DNA from: Nothopassalora personata
Lineage: Eukaryota; Ascomycota; Dothideomycetes; Mycosphaerellales; Mycosphaerellaceae
Direction of reading: 5' to 3'
DNA length: 64,000 bases
NCBI GenBank assembly: GCA_033816765.1
Contig: CM066296.1
Location: 2,108,001-2,172,000, forward strand
Shown: piece by piece, positions 38,401-48,791 of the stretch
Position numbering within the stretch: position 1 is the first letter of the stretch
Layout: each line of letters begins with the position of its first letter
Translations under genes and position numbers: made by a program
The notes under the pieces: model-generated
Databases searched by the model: none
Told to the model about the DNA's origin: nothing
Seen by the model: the letters and a program-made list of their open reading frames with translations, nothing else

Positions 38401-41082
38401 CCCGATTTTCTTAACGTCCTTATATAGCTTAGTAGTAGGGACCGCACCCTTAGAGTAAAGTATAGTTAAATATACTCCGATATACTAGGCCTAACTATCT
38501 TCGCGGAAGACCTTCTTATTATACTTAGGCTTATCTTTATAGGTAACTACTTATCTAGTACGAACCTTAGGGTCCTTTCCTATAAGGCGTCGTACTATAG
38601 CGAGCTTCTCCTAAAGAGCGGGGGTGTTAGTAACGCGACTAAAGAGGGCAGCCTCGAACTAGCGACTATATTAAAACTAATCCTAGGTATTCACATTAGG
38701 AAACGTCGTCTAGAGGATCTAATTAATCTAGTAGATAATACCTTCTCCCTTTATAACCGGGCTATTACTAGCTAAACTATATTGTCGGACGTAGTTATTA
38801 ATCCTTATAGTCTTAGCATTCTATATACGCTTCCTTTATACAAAGGGGGCGTTTATAGGACTAATAGGCATATCCTTAGGCAGTCCTTTACTAGCATCGT
38901 TCCCTAGTTCGTTTACTTAGGCATTATTTCCCCTTCCTAGGGTTACCCCGGATTTAGCTAATAGCTAAGTTTCGCTTATTTCAGCATTAACTTTATTAAT
39001 CATTTTAACCTCCTACTAGTTAATCTTAGCTTACCAGATCTCCTATTCTAATTAAAGGCGAACTTTCTTAGTAGCCTTAGCTCGGGCTCGTAGATCCTAG
39101 GCTAAGGACCGGGTCCTCGGGTACGGATTCTTTAGAATGCCTACGGTTGCCTTCCCTTTCACTTTATTAGACTATATAGGATAGGTAGATACCTCGTTAA
39201 GTTCGCCTAAGTTGATCGCCTACTCCGCTTTACTTTCTCCAAATAAGACCTAATATGTCCTAGTAGCCTTCTCCGTTTAGCTAGACCGTGCGTCCTAAGG
39301 GCTATACTCTATTAAATGCCTAAAGTTAGGAGGAGGCTTAGAATAATTAGGAGGCGTAACCTTAGTTACCCTAGTGTAGTCCCTACCTATCTATTACTTA
39401 CGTAGGGCGGGAATCTTATACTAGTTATTAAACTCGATCGGTCTATAATGTTCTTCGAGTAGAGGGAGTATGTAGAGTAGTTTCGGTTTACTATAGTCCC
39501 TCCGAAAGTTAAACTTAGTAGGACGTAGATCGCCTTCTTTCCCTAGATACTACCAGTTATTCGGGGCGAGGTATACGTAGCCCCGGGATATTAAGGACCT
39601 TATCGCCCTATAATTACTAGCCTAGTACTTCGAACTACTATAGTTGTAGTAATAACTATCTATCGCTTTAGACTATTCGCGATTCTAGGATAGGGGACGC
39701 TATATTACGTAAACCTACAGTTTAGTATCTAGGTCGTGCCTCTCCGGTTATATAGAGCGTTAATTCTCGCTCGGGTAGAAGGTACCCGCGTCCGCGACGC
39801 GACCGCGCTAGTATGTACGTATACTTATTTTAGCTACCTTCTAGATTAGGTTATTATTAATGACAGTCCTAGAGGTAGCCTTCTTAAGCGTGTTAATCTT
39901 AGGCTTAAGGCGCGGCATTTACTTTATGACTAAGCGGTATAGCTAAGGTAAAGTAAGAGGGAAATCTATATATATAGCTTTCTATCCCTCCTTACTATCT
40001 ACGATGCTAGTAGCTTTATCGAGGATCCTCTAAAAGTCCCTAAACTTCTTAGGTTACTTTAGATAAAGCCCGTAAGCCTTATAGACCGCTTTCGCGACTG
40101 CCTCTAGTAATCCCTAAAGGAGGAGGCGACTCCGGGAGCTATTATCTAAATCCTTAGGTTTAATTAGGTTACTTAAGGATACAAATAGGCGGATGAATTT
40201 CTTTATATCCTATTCTTCGGGCCTCTTACCTTACTACGCCCTAACAATCTCCTTAAGATATTCCCGACTCCCTAATATCGAGTAGGCGTTAAACCTTAAG
40301 AACTCTAATAAGAACGCCCTTCTAAAACGTGCCTTGTTAGTGAGCTACCTAGGCAGTCTTATAACTATACGCCGGATAGTAGTTTCGTAACTACGCTTAA
40401 ACCTACCCTAGAAATTATCCTTCTTAATAGATGCCCGAGGCGGATACTAGTCTATTAGGTCGCTAAACCGCTCCTAGAACTTAGTAGCATTGGTGCTATT
40501 AAAGAATAGATTCTTAGTACCTCCTAGAGGTAGAAAGCGAGGGCTAGCGTTTTCTATTACTACTACTAATAGTCTAAAGAGGGTAGCTATAGCATCTATT
40601 CTAATTATGTTATTTATGCCTATACCTATACCTAATTTAGCGGCGTTAGTTCCGCTTCTCCCTTCTTTACTAGATTTAGGTGTTTCCCCTTCCTCCGATT
40701 CCTCTATCCCCTTATAAGGGATAGAGTCTCTATAGACCCCTTCTATTTTCGTAGGGTTTATAGGCTGCTCGTAGCCTCTACCTATGTCGGTAAAGGTACT
40801 AAGTTTTTCTAGTAATGCAGCCGTATCTATTGTTACGTAGTACTTACTTTAGAATACACTAATACTAGTTATTACTTAATAGGACCTTATAACCGTAATT
40901 GTTACTAAATACCTTAGACCTTAAGTGTTTTTGACCTTAGTCGACCTTAACCGTAAACCTTAACCTTAAGTAATAACCTTAACCGTGAACCTTAGACCTT
41001 AAACCGTAATTTTAACCTTATAGACTAGATGCTAATACGCTACCGGGTGTACACTTAATACCCCCCTTATTAACTACTAAAA
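38401..41082 (-). pseudogene. Element B gag region, heavily degraded
   Basis: By position (between the 5' LTR and protease on the minus strand) this should hold gag. Frames are broken by many stops and I could not pick out a clear capsid or zinc-knuckle motif. 40885-41030 within it is a degenerate tandem of CCTTAACC/GTAAACCTTA-like words just inside the 5' LTR. Confidence 0.45.
40885..41030. repeat. Degenerate CCTTAACC-rich minisatellite
   Basis: Repeated words such as GACCTTA, AACCGTAAACCTTAACC and CCGTGAACCTTAGACC occur without a fixed period. It lies beside the B 5' LTR, perhaps the leader region of the element. Confidence 0.55.
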
Positions 41083-41453
41083 TAATGTCTACTAATTACC
41101 CTATGTAGGCCTATCCGAGTTATAGTACTATAGAGCGGTGCTTATGTAAGTAGGGGTATTTGCTAGTCCCGGGACCGTAAAATTAGGTTACGTAACGAGT
41201 AGCGTAGTAGCTAGATAAATAAGAGGATTAGCGGACCTAAACCCCTATACGCTCTACTCGAGAGGTATAAATTGAATTGTTTCCTTAATGCTACGCTTAC
41301 AATGCTTAACTACGTAGTATATATCTTAATAGCTATACTAGGTCCTACTAGCTTACCTAAATGTCTAATTAAACCTAAATGAAATTAGGGTAAGTTAGAC
41401 CTAAGGGACCCCCCTCTAAACCTAAGGTTAACATAACCTATTAGTCGTTAATA
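41083..41453 (-). repeat. Element B 5' LTR
   Basis: 371 bp, nearly identical to 22747-23117, followed by TSD TTAG at 41454-41457. It includes a damaged copy of the CCGGTCCCGGGACC palindrome. Confidence 0.88.
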
Positions 41454-41457
41454 TTAG

Positions 41458-41960
41458 GTAACTACTCGGAAGCGTAACGTATACGGCACCTACTAGCGAA
41501 GCTTACGCCTCGCTTACGGTCCGCTATCGTTAGCTACTATAATATCCCTACGACTAGAGAAGACCTAGTAGTCCTAGCCTCGCGTATCGAAAGTACCGAG
41601 CGCCGAGGTAGTAGCGGAGGGTACGACCGCGGGCAGTATATACGTCGTAAGCGTAAAGCTAAGGGCGTACATAAGCGGGCCGATCGCCTAAAGTAATAGA
41701 AGTAGAGTTAAGTACCGGGCGCCTTAGGTACGAGTTAGTAGCGAGACGCCGGTAGCTCGTCTTTAACTAGCTAGAAGTTAAAAGTAGAGTACTACGGCTA
41801 CGGTAGGAAGGGTTACTATAAGACGGAGTGCCGGAATAGACACCTATAGAAAGACCGTAATGCGTAAGCGGTTCGTAGGTTAGAAACTGTCGAGGCTTTA
41901 ACTAAGAAGGGCAAATAGGGAAAAGGTAGAGGACTAGGTAAGGGTCGCTCCTAAGTCCGA
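41458..41960 (+). pseudogene. Element A gag, C-terminal part with zinc knuckle
   Basis: Continues the gag frame after element B: LRSAIVSYYNIPTTREDLVV, then a basic linker (RRKRKAKGVHKRADR), then YYGYGRKGYYKTEC. That is a CCHC nucleic-acid-binding knuckle in which three of the four metal ligands have been changed by TG/CA to TA mutation (Cys and His to Tyr). Confidence 0.8.
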
Positions 41961-42019
41961 GTTTCTATATAGACCCCTTAAGGTAAGTTAATACGAGTCT
42001 AGCGTATTACTTACGAGGC

Positions 42020-45000
42020 GCCGTCGAGACGCGTAAGGGCTTTCGCGAGGCTACGTTTCTTCTAGATAACGGTATAGATTTAAGCTTAGTATCGTACGAG
42101 TATATACTCCGATACTAGATATAGCCTATTAGTAGTATAAAGCTTCTAAATCTAGAGTCGTACGCGTAGGACTAGGGTTATTACTACGGCGCCTATACGG
42201 TTCGCGTACGACTAGCTAACGATATAGGAGTAGAGCGCGTAAGCGACGCTATCTACTATGTAGCGCCTATAGGTAGGCCGTTAGTTATTTTAGGTAGACC
42301 CTAGCGGTATCGTAATCGGATAGTAAAGGCTAATAAGGATAACTAGTAGTACTACGGTATAGAGACGCCTACGATTTAGTAGCGTAACGCACGCGAGTGC
42401 CTTAAGGATCTCGAGAGCTTAAAGTAGGTTTATGCGATAAGTGTTCGGGTTATTGCTATAGTAGTACCTAAAGGAGAGGGCCCCTTATAGCCTAAAGAAT
42501 TTATAGACTTCCGAGATGTATACGTACCTAATAAGTAGGCGAAGCGTAAGATGCCCGACGGGGTTAAGTATACGATTAATCTCGTTAAAGGAAAGAAACC
42601 CCCTTTTAAGCCGCTATACTACTAGTCCTTAACTAAGCTAGAGGCCTTAAAGGAGTCCCTTACGTAATTAATAGAGAAGGGGTAGATTAGGCGATCCGTA
42701 AGCGAGGCGGGTGCGCCTATCCTATTCGTACTAAAGAAGAATAGTACTCTTAGGCTCTATGTAGATTATAGAGGCCTAAATAAGATTATAGTAAAGAACC
42801 GGTACCTACTGCCCCTAATTAGTAAGACCTTAAATAGGCTATAGGGCGCTAGGCTCTTTACTATAATCGACCTATAGGATGCCTACTACCGTATTCCTAT
42901 TAAGCGAGGAGACGAGTAGAAGACTACGTTTCGCACGCGATACGGTTACTACGAGTACTTAGTTATACCTTTTAGGTTAACTAACGCACTAGCTACCTTT
43001 TAGGGGTATATTAATAAGGCCCTTACTAGGTTAGTAGATAACATCTACGTAGTCTACCTAGATAACATCCTTATCTATAGCGTAACGCGTAAGGAGCACG
43101 TACGAGCCGTACGCGCGATACTAGAGAGGCTACGAAAGTTCGCCCTATTTACGAACCTAGAGAAGTATAGCTTCTTCTAGGAGAATGCTAAGTTCCTAGG
43201 ATTTATCGTAAGTGTCGTAGGCGTATTAATAGATAGGAGTAGGGTAGCCGTAATCGAGGAATAGCCTACGCCTACGAGTTTTTATAAGGTTTAATCCTTC
43301 CTAGGATTCTATAACTTCTATAGGCGCTTTATCGAAGGGTACTTAAGGATTGCGAAGCTATTAATAGACCTACTAAGGGATGTAAGAATAGTAAGAAGTA
43401 AGGGCCTCTTATATAGTCCGCTTACGAGGAGTAAGCGTTCTAACGGCTAAAAGCTAGGTTCCTCGGAGCACCTATCCTAAGGTACTTCGATCCTTCGTTA
43501 CGTACGAGGGTTAAAACGGATGCCTTAGGTTTTACGATTATAGGCATTATCTCTTAGTTATTTAGGACTAAGTAGCATCTAATTGCCTTCTATTCTCGTA
43601 AGATAATACCTACCGAGTACAATTATAAGACCTATAACTAAGAGCTACTAGTAGTAGTAGAAGCATTTAAGCATTAGCGACCGTACCTCGAAGGCGTATC
43701 GTATACGGTTTAGGTACTAGTCGACTATACGAACCTATAGGGTTTTATAATAGTAAAGTAGCTAAACGGGAGGTAAGCTCGATAGGCGACGTTTCTATAA
43801 TCTTTCGACTTCGTAGTAGAGTATAGGTTGGGGAAGAGTAACCTAGCCGATACGCTATTACGACGTAGTAACTACGTACGCGTAGTGTAGTAGACGTCGA
43901 ACTTACTTCCTACGCTATAGAGTAAGCTGTCTTTCTAGAAGGAATCCCTATTAAGAGAGGACGAGCCTATAGTAAGGCTCGTAACCGCTACCTACGAGAA
44001 GATATAGGATAAGGCGACGATAATAGTAGTAGGAGCCTACGAGCCGTAGGGGATCCGATCACTACTAGTAAGAGTATGCGCTATAATAATGTAGGGCGGC
44101 CTAGGTAAACTACTTACACTACTAATAAAAATCGTATAGGGGAGAGACGATAGGTAAGTCGTATACTTATTATAGGCGCCTAGCGAAGGGGACGCTAAGG
44201 ACTAGTATATAAAAGACGGGTTAGTCTATCGCGGGAACACGATTATAGTACCCGAAGACTATATAGTAAGAGTATAGCTACTCTATATATATTATAACGA
44301 CCTACTAGTAGGGCACTTTAGTAAGGTAAAGACTAAAGAGCTACTACGACGTTATTACTAGTAGGAATTACTTAGTAAGGAAGTAAGGGAGTATATTAGA
44401 AACTATAGGGCTTATTAGACCTCGAAGGCGAGGCGCTATTGACCCTACGGTAAGCTATAGCTACTACCTAGGCTAGACAGTTCATAGTCGGAAATTACTA
44501 TAGATTTTATTACGGACCTACCGCTAAGTAAGCGAGGAGAATACGTGTATAATACGATCCTAGTAATCGTCGACCGCTACTCTAAAATAAACTTATACAT
44601 TCCTACGACTAAGATATATATAGCCGCGGAGCTTACGAGGATCTTACGAGACAAAGTTATGCGGCATTATAGTATACTAGCGGGCATAGTAAGTAACCGC
44701 GGGTTAGTGTTTACGAGTAAGTTCTAGAGTAACTTCTACTTCGAGGCGTAGGTAAAGCGTAAGCTATCTATAGCTTTCTACCCTTAGACTAACGGCTAGA
44801 CTAAGAGGGTAAACTAAACCTTAGAATAGTACCTTCGTTATTACTATAGCGAGAACTAGATAGAGTAGGCTAAGTAGCTAGCTATTGCTAAATTTGTATA
44901 TAATAATAGCGTCTACCCTACGCTACATATAAGCCTATTCGAGATAGTATATAGTTAGAGACCTAAGATTACCCTAATACATATAGGATCTTGAGGCGAG

Positions 45001-45480
45001 ACCCGGGAAGGGGAGGTACTAGTAGCGGTAGACTTAGTTAACCGTATACGAGAGATACGCGCTATACTTATAAAGCGTTAGGAAATCGTAGTAGCTAATT
45101 AGACTCGCTACTATAATAAGACTTATAAGGCTAAGAGCTATCGCGTAGGCGATATAGTCTTATTATCTACGAAGAACCTAAGGTTAGCATTACCGAAGAA
45201 GAAGATAGGTCCGAAGTTTATTAGACCGTACCGCATTATCGACGCTATCGGTTCGTAGGCGTACCGCCTAGTACTACTAGCCGACTTAAGAATTTATAAT
45301 GTATTCTATATATCCCTCCTTAAGCCGTACGCGGGCAGCGAGAAGGATAGAGGTACTATAGCCCTCGCTAATTAGGACGGGAAATATAAAGTATAGGTAG
45401 TACTAGGAAAGCGTAAGTATAAGGGCAAAGTGTAGTACCTAGTACGATAGAAGGGCTAGCTAGAAGAGTATAACAGCTAG
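42020..45480 (+). pseudogene. Element A pol: protease, RT, RNase H, integrase, chromodomain
   Basis: Plus strand. Protease around 42.05-42.3 kb (LLDNGIDLSLVS, where D-S/T-G is now DNG). RT around 42.57-43.3 kb: [34 protein letters not shown], then the catalytic box YLDNILIYS, whose second Asp (codon 43064-43066) is AAC. RNase H around 43.48-43.88 kb, with FYSRKIIPTEYNYKTY and FDFVVEYRLGKSNLADTL. Integrase around 44.3-45.1 kb: zinc-region HFSKVKTKELLRRYY, core ITIDFITDLPLSK and VSNRGLVFTSKF, where the second catalytic Asp (44695-44697) is also Asn. A chromodomain-like tail at about 45385-45480 (VVLGKRKYKGKV.YLVR.KG.LEEYNS) marks a chromovirus. All coding potential is lost. Confidence 0.85.
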
Positions 45481-47229
45481 GAGCTAGTATAAGGACTCGC
45501 GAATGCTACGCGTATAGTAGCCGAATATAAGGCGTTAGCGAAGACGGTATAAGCCGGCGAAAGGATCCGCGAAGGCTACGCGTATAGTAGTCGAATATAA
45601 GGTACCTACGAAGGCCGTATAAGCGCTAAAATAAGGGCATAGGCTATGTATTTAGGCCTTAACCCTTCGGTAGCTAGATATAAGGACCTCTACCCCCGAT
45701 AGTAAACTTAGCTATAACCTACATATAAGATACTAACCTATAGTATGTTCTATCGGACTAAAAGGCTCGCTTACTTAGTTAAGCGAACACCCCCGATAGT
45801 AATAACATTAGAGAGGGAGGTAAGGAGAGAGAAGAGTAGAGAGAAGAGTATTCATTTTAAAAATAAACTTTTATAGGGCGCGCTACGGGGCTACGTAGAT
45901 AGAAGATAGGCGCGTAGTAGGCGGCTAACATACGCGGAGCGCGCGATTACTCGTTATTATTATCCTTATTATCCTCCTTATTATACTCGCCCTATAGGGC
46001 TAGTAGTAAGAAGGCCCTATCGGCCGTAGTAGTGTTAATGTTTCTAGCCTATAGGAACTATAACTACGGTTAGTATAGGACACGTATACGACACGTATGT
46101 TACTTACCGCACGGCCGAGCTCGAAGAGCCTATTAAGGGCCCTATTCTACTATTACTATAGAACTACGGACGTAGTAGCGGCGGCGGAGGAGGGGGTAGT
46201 AGTAGAGGCGCCGGCGAAGCGTACGCGGGTATCGCCTATACGCTTATTCTTATAGGCACTAAACTACCTCTTAGCCTAGGAGGAGGTTAGCCGATTTATA
46301 TAGGGAGCGATAGTACGCCGTACACGGCGAGCGTAGGGAGCGCTAGCGAGGCGTAGTACTTACCTCTAAGATCTACTCGCCTAGCTAGGCGTAGACCTCG
46401 TACTACTAGTCTAGAGCATTCTACTCTTATTTAGTAATAGGGTTACTAAGCCCCTAAATAAGCTTATTACGCTAGGCGCGAGCGGCGCGTAGGCGAGCTA
46501 CTAGCTACGCGATAGCGACGCTAGTGTTACTAACGTAGGGGTGCCTAATGTCTCTATAGCGCCTATACTTCTTAAGTAACTTACCGGTAGTAATACTATT
46601 ACACGTATCCTACTCGTCTACTATACTATTAGTAAGCGTATCGTAAGCGAAGAGCGTAGCGAATACTTACTAGCTACGAAGTACGGGAGATAACGTATAT
46701 ACATCTTAATGTCTATACCTAGGCGCCTAGCTAGTAAGGACTTAGGGGTCTACGGCCCTAGTACGCTAAACTTACGCTTCGCTAGCGTATCTAGTACGCC
46801 GAGCGCGCTAGACATCTATGCTAGTAGTGCTAGTAATAGTGTTAGTAGTGCTAATAGGCCCCCTATAAGGGCCTCCTAGCGGAGCTAGTCTTAGATAGCT
46901 TCCTCTAAAGCTATAGTAGTACTAGCGGGTCGCTAGATAGTCGCTAGCGAGGAGCTAGTAGATTGCTAGTAGTACGGGTGTAGTACGCTACGAGAACGTA
47001 GTATAAGGGAAAAGAAGGAAAAGGAGGGAGAGGGTACGCTTCTTAAACCCTTAAGTTAGTTAACCCGGTAACTATAACTTTATACCTACCTATACTACGA
47101 TAATAACACGTACAAGACCCGTAGGCGGGTCGTATAGTAACGGAATCTACGAGAAGTAGATAGATTACTTATATAGAAACCTCCTAAAGCCGCGAGCTAA
47201 GGGTAGCTCGTCCTAGAAGGGGAGATAGT
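45481..47229 (+). other. Element A region between pol and 3' LTR
   Basis: About 1.75 kb. It starts with two imperfect tandem copies of a unit of roughly 90 bp (45490-45640, each with GCTACGCGTATAGTAG). It then holds GC-richer sequence with GCTAGTAGTGCTAGTAATAG-like runs near 46830. No retroviral domain. A minus-strand antisense frame like that of element C may exist near 47.2-46.9 kb (RYKVIVTG) but is too damaged to define. The last bases form the polypurine tract. Confidence 0.4.
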
Positions 47230-47427
47230 TATAAGGGTAGCCTATAGCTAACCCTTATATATAATGCGGCTATGCCCGGCTTAGTATGCCGCACGTAACG
47301 CGTATACGTACACTAGGAGACGCGCATAGCGTCGATAGAAGAAAGTAAGCTTTAGTTTATCTACGATTAGAAGATCGTAGGCGTGCTATATATTACGACA
47401 TCCCCTTATAGCCTTACGGCCCTAATA
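47230..47427 (+). repeat. Element A 3' LTR
   Basis: 198 bp matching 21839-22036. It begins TATAAGGG (TG changed to TA) and is followed by TSD GTATT. Confidence 0.92.
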
Positions 47428-47990
47428 GTATTTAATAAGCTAGTAGTGTCTTATATATATCTATTTAAGACTAAAGATTACTACAAATAGAAAGGCTATA
47501 GATAACTAATTAAAGCAATCTATCTTTTAGTACTTAATACCTAAGGTTTAATAAAAAAGCCTCCTTATACTTAGATTATAATACTAGTAAAGTAGATATA
47601 CTAGATATGTCTATAATAACTTAAATAGACCTAATAGAAGTTTTCTATAGGTCTACTAGGGATATTATACTACTATATAGTAGCTAGCTAGTAGAGATAG
47701 AAGTGTATCCCTCTAGTTATAATAATAATATAAACTATACTTTAGAGAAGTCCTTAGATTAGTCGTAGTAAAGTGCTATTAAGTATCTATTAGGCTTATA
47801 ACTATCGCATTATAGTAAGTTAATTAGTTAATTAGTTTACTTTATCTAGGCTTCTATATTAGGTGTTTTAAAAGTAAGTAGTATATTATATATATCTATC
47901 TTAGATAAAGGTTACAATAAATAAAAAGGCTATATGTAACCAATTAAAGTTACCTAGTTAAATAGAGGTCGATAGAAGTATTTTTGGTAT
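47428..47990. repeat. Old RIP-degraded repeat, right flank
   Basis: Continuation of the host repeat into which element A jumped. 47613-47868 pairs with 21583-21838, and 47445-47520 pairs with about 47875-47955. Composition returns to normal abruptly near 47990-48050. Confidence 0.6.
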
Positions 47991-48791
47991 ATACTTAGCG
48001 ACCGAACGAGTTCGCCCTCTCGAGAACCTCTACCGACGATAACGACAAAGTACGCCAATGCCATCTACTCGAATAACGCTTGCGGGATACCCGGTATCGT
48101 ACATGCATTCTTGCCCGACGACAATTGGATACACCCCTGTCTTTGTCTGACAGCTAACTGCCATTCGTCTCAGCTCATCAGAAACACAGCCGCTAATATG
48201 GGAAATATGTGGTGCAAGGTATCAATCCATGTAACAGGGTCGGAGCAATAATAGAGTCACCAGGATTAAAGCATCAAACCGTCAAGCAACCACACCTGAT
48301 CGACAGCTTCAAGCGATGTTCAATCAGATCATTGCAAGAGAAAAATGACAGAGCGACTTGTTCGCAACACAGGTACTGTAGCCGACGCACGAGTCGTCGT
48401 CTGGTGCCAAGCTTTGCGCGGTGCACGCATGATGCTTGCACGTTCCTCCGTTTTCACTTTCCCATGCGCGACGTTCCCCTACTGCAAATCAAAAGGCAGT
48501 GGGATGTCTAACGAGGACCCCAGCTGCACATGTCGTGCTAGTTCTAGCCTTGCTTCCAGAAGCCCGCCAACGATGGGAAAAGCTCGCGCATCACCGCGCA
48601 CGTCAAGCAAGTCAATTGCCTGGCCATGGGCGAGCATGCCGCTTTACTCGGTCTTATCTAATCAATAAGGCTTGATAAAGCCATCCCTCCCTGCCAATTC
48701 CATATAAGCTGCCCTCAAGTCTCTCGTCCTCTCTTGGCCCCAAAGGCGCAGTCTCTGCGACCAAGACAGCGCTACTGCAGCTCATATCACC
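47991..48791. other. Upstream region of the phosphate transporter gene
   Basis: Normal composition, no supported gene. A TATA-like CATATAAG lies at 48701-48708, about 85-90 bp before the ATG. One CACGTT, a weaker relative of the CACGTG Pho4/NUC-1 site, is near 48438. No full CACGTG was noticed here. Confidence 0.4.

Larger units (their letters stand above)
22747..41453 (-). mobile_element. Element B: large Ty3/Gypsy-type LTR retrotransposon nested in A
   Basis: LTRs of 371 bp lie at 22747-23117 and 41083-41453. The TSD is 4 bp, TTAG (22743-22746 and 41454-41457); removing B and one TSD copy restores the gag frame of A. Pol runs on the minus strand. A purine tract (AGGGGAGGA on the minus strand) sits just inside the left, 3' LTR, agreeing with minus orientation. 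Without the nested element C, B is about 11.7 kb, long for a Gypsy element. It has about 4 kb between pol and the 3' LTR that is not gag or pol. Confidence 0.88.
21839..47427 (+). mobile_element. Element A: Ty3/Gypsy chromovirus-type LTR retrotransposon, outermost of the nest
   Basis: Two 198-bp LTRs (21839-22036 and 47230-47427) enclose gag and pol on the plus strand. The 5-bp TSD is GTATT at 21834-21838 and 47428-47432. A purine-rich tract (AGAAGGGGAGA) abuts the 3' LTR at its left side. With element B removed, A is about 6.9 kb. Order: gag (22080-22746, then 41458-41960), protease, reverse transcriptase, RNase H, integrase, chromodomain. Stops are frequent and nearly all TAG/TAA, as expected from RIP of CAG, CAA and TGG codons. 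The copy is dead. Confidence 0.92.

Noticed and set aside
40885..41030. CCTTAACC-like tandem words as an internal telomere
   Set aside because: Not TTAGGG/CCCTAA, irregular period, and it lies at the leader position of element B.
20761..47990. CRISPR-like array or large tandem satellite in the TA-rich block
   Set aside because: Repeats are LTR pairs and degraded elements; no regular short repeat-spacer pattern, and the organism is a fungus.
20761..48050. Giant cargo-carrying transposon (Starship-like) or horizontally transferred island
   Set aside because: No tyrosine-recombinase captain gene or intact cargo; LTR pairs and TSDs explain almost all of the block.
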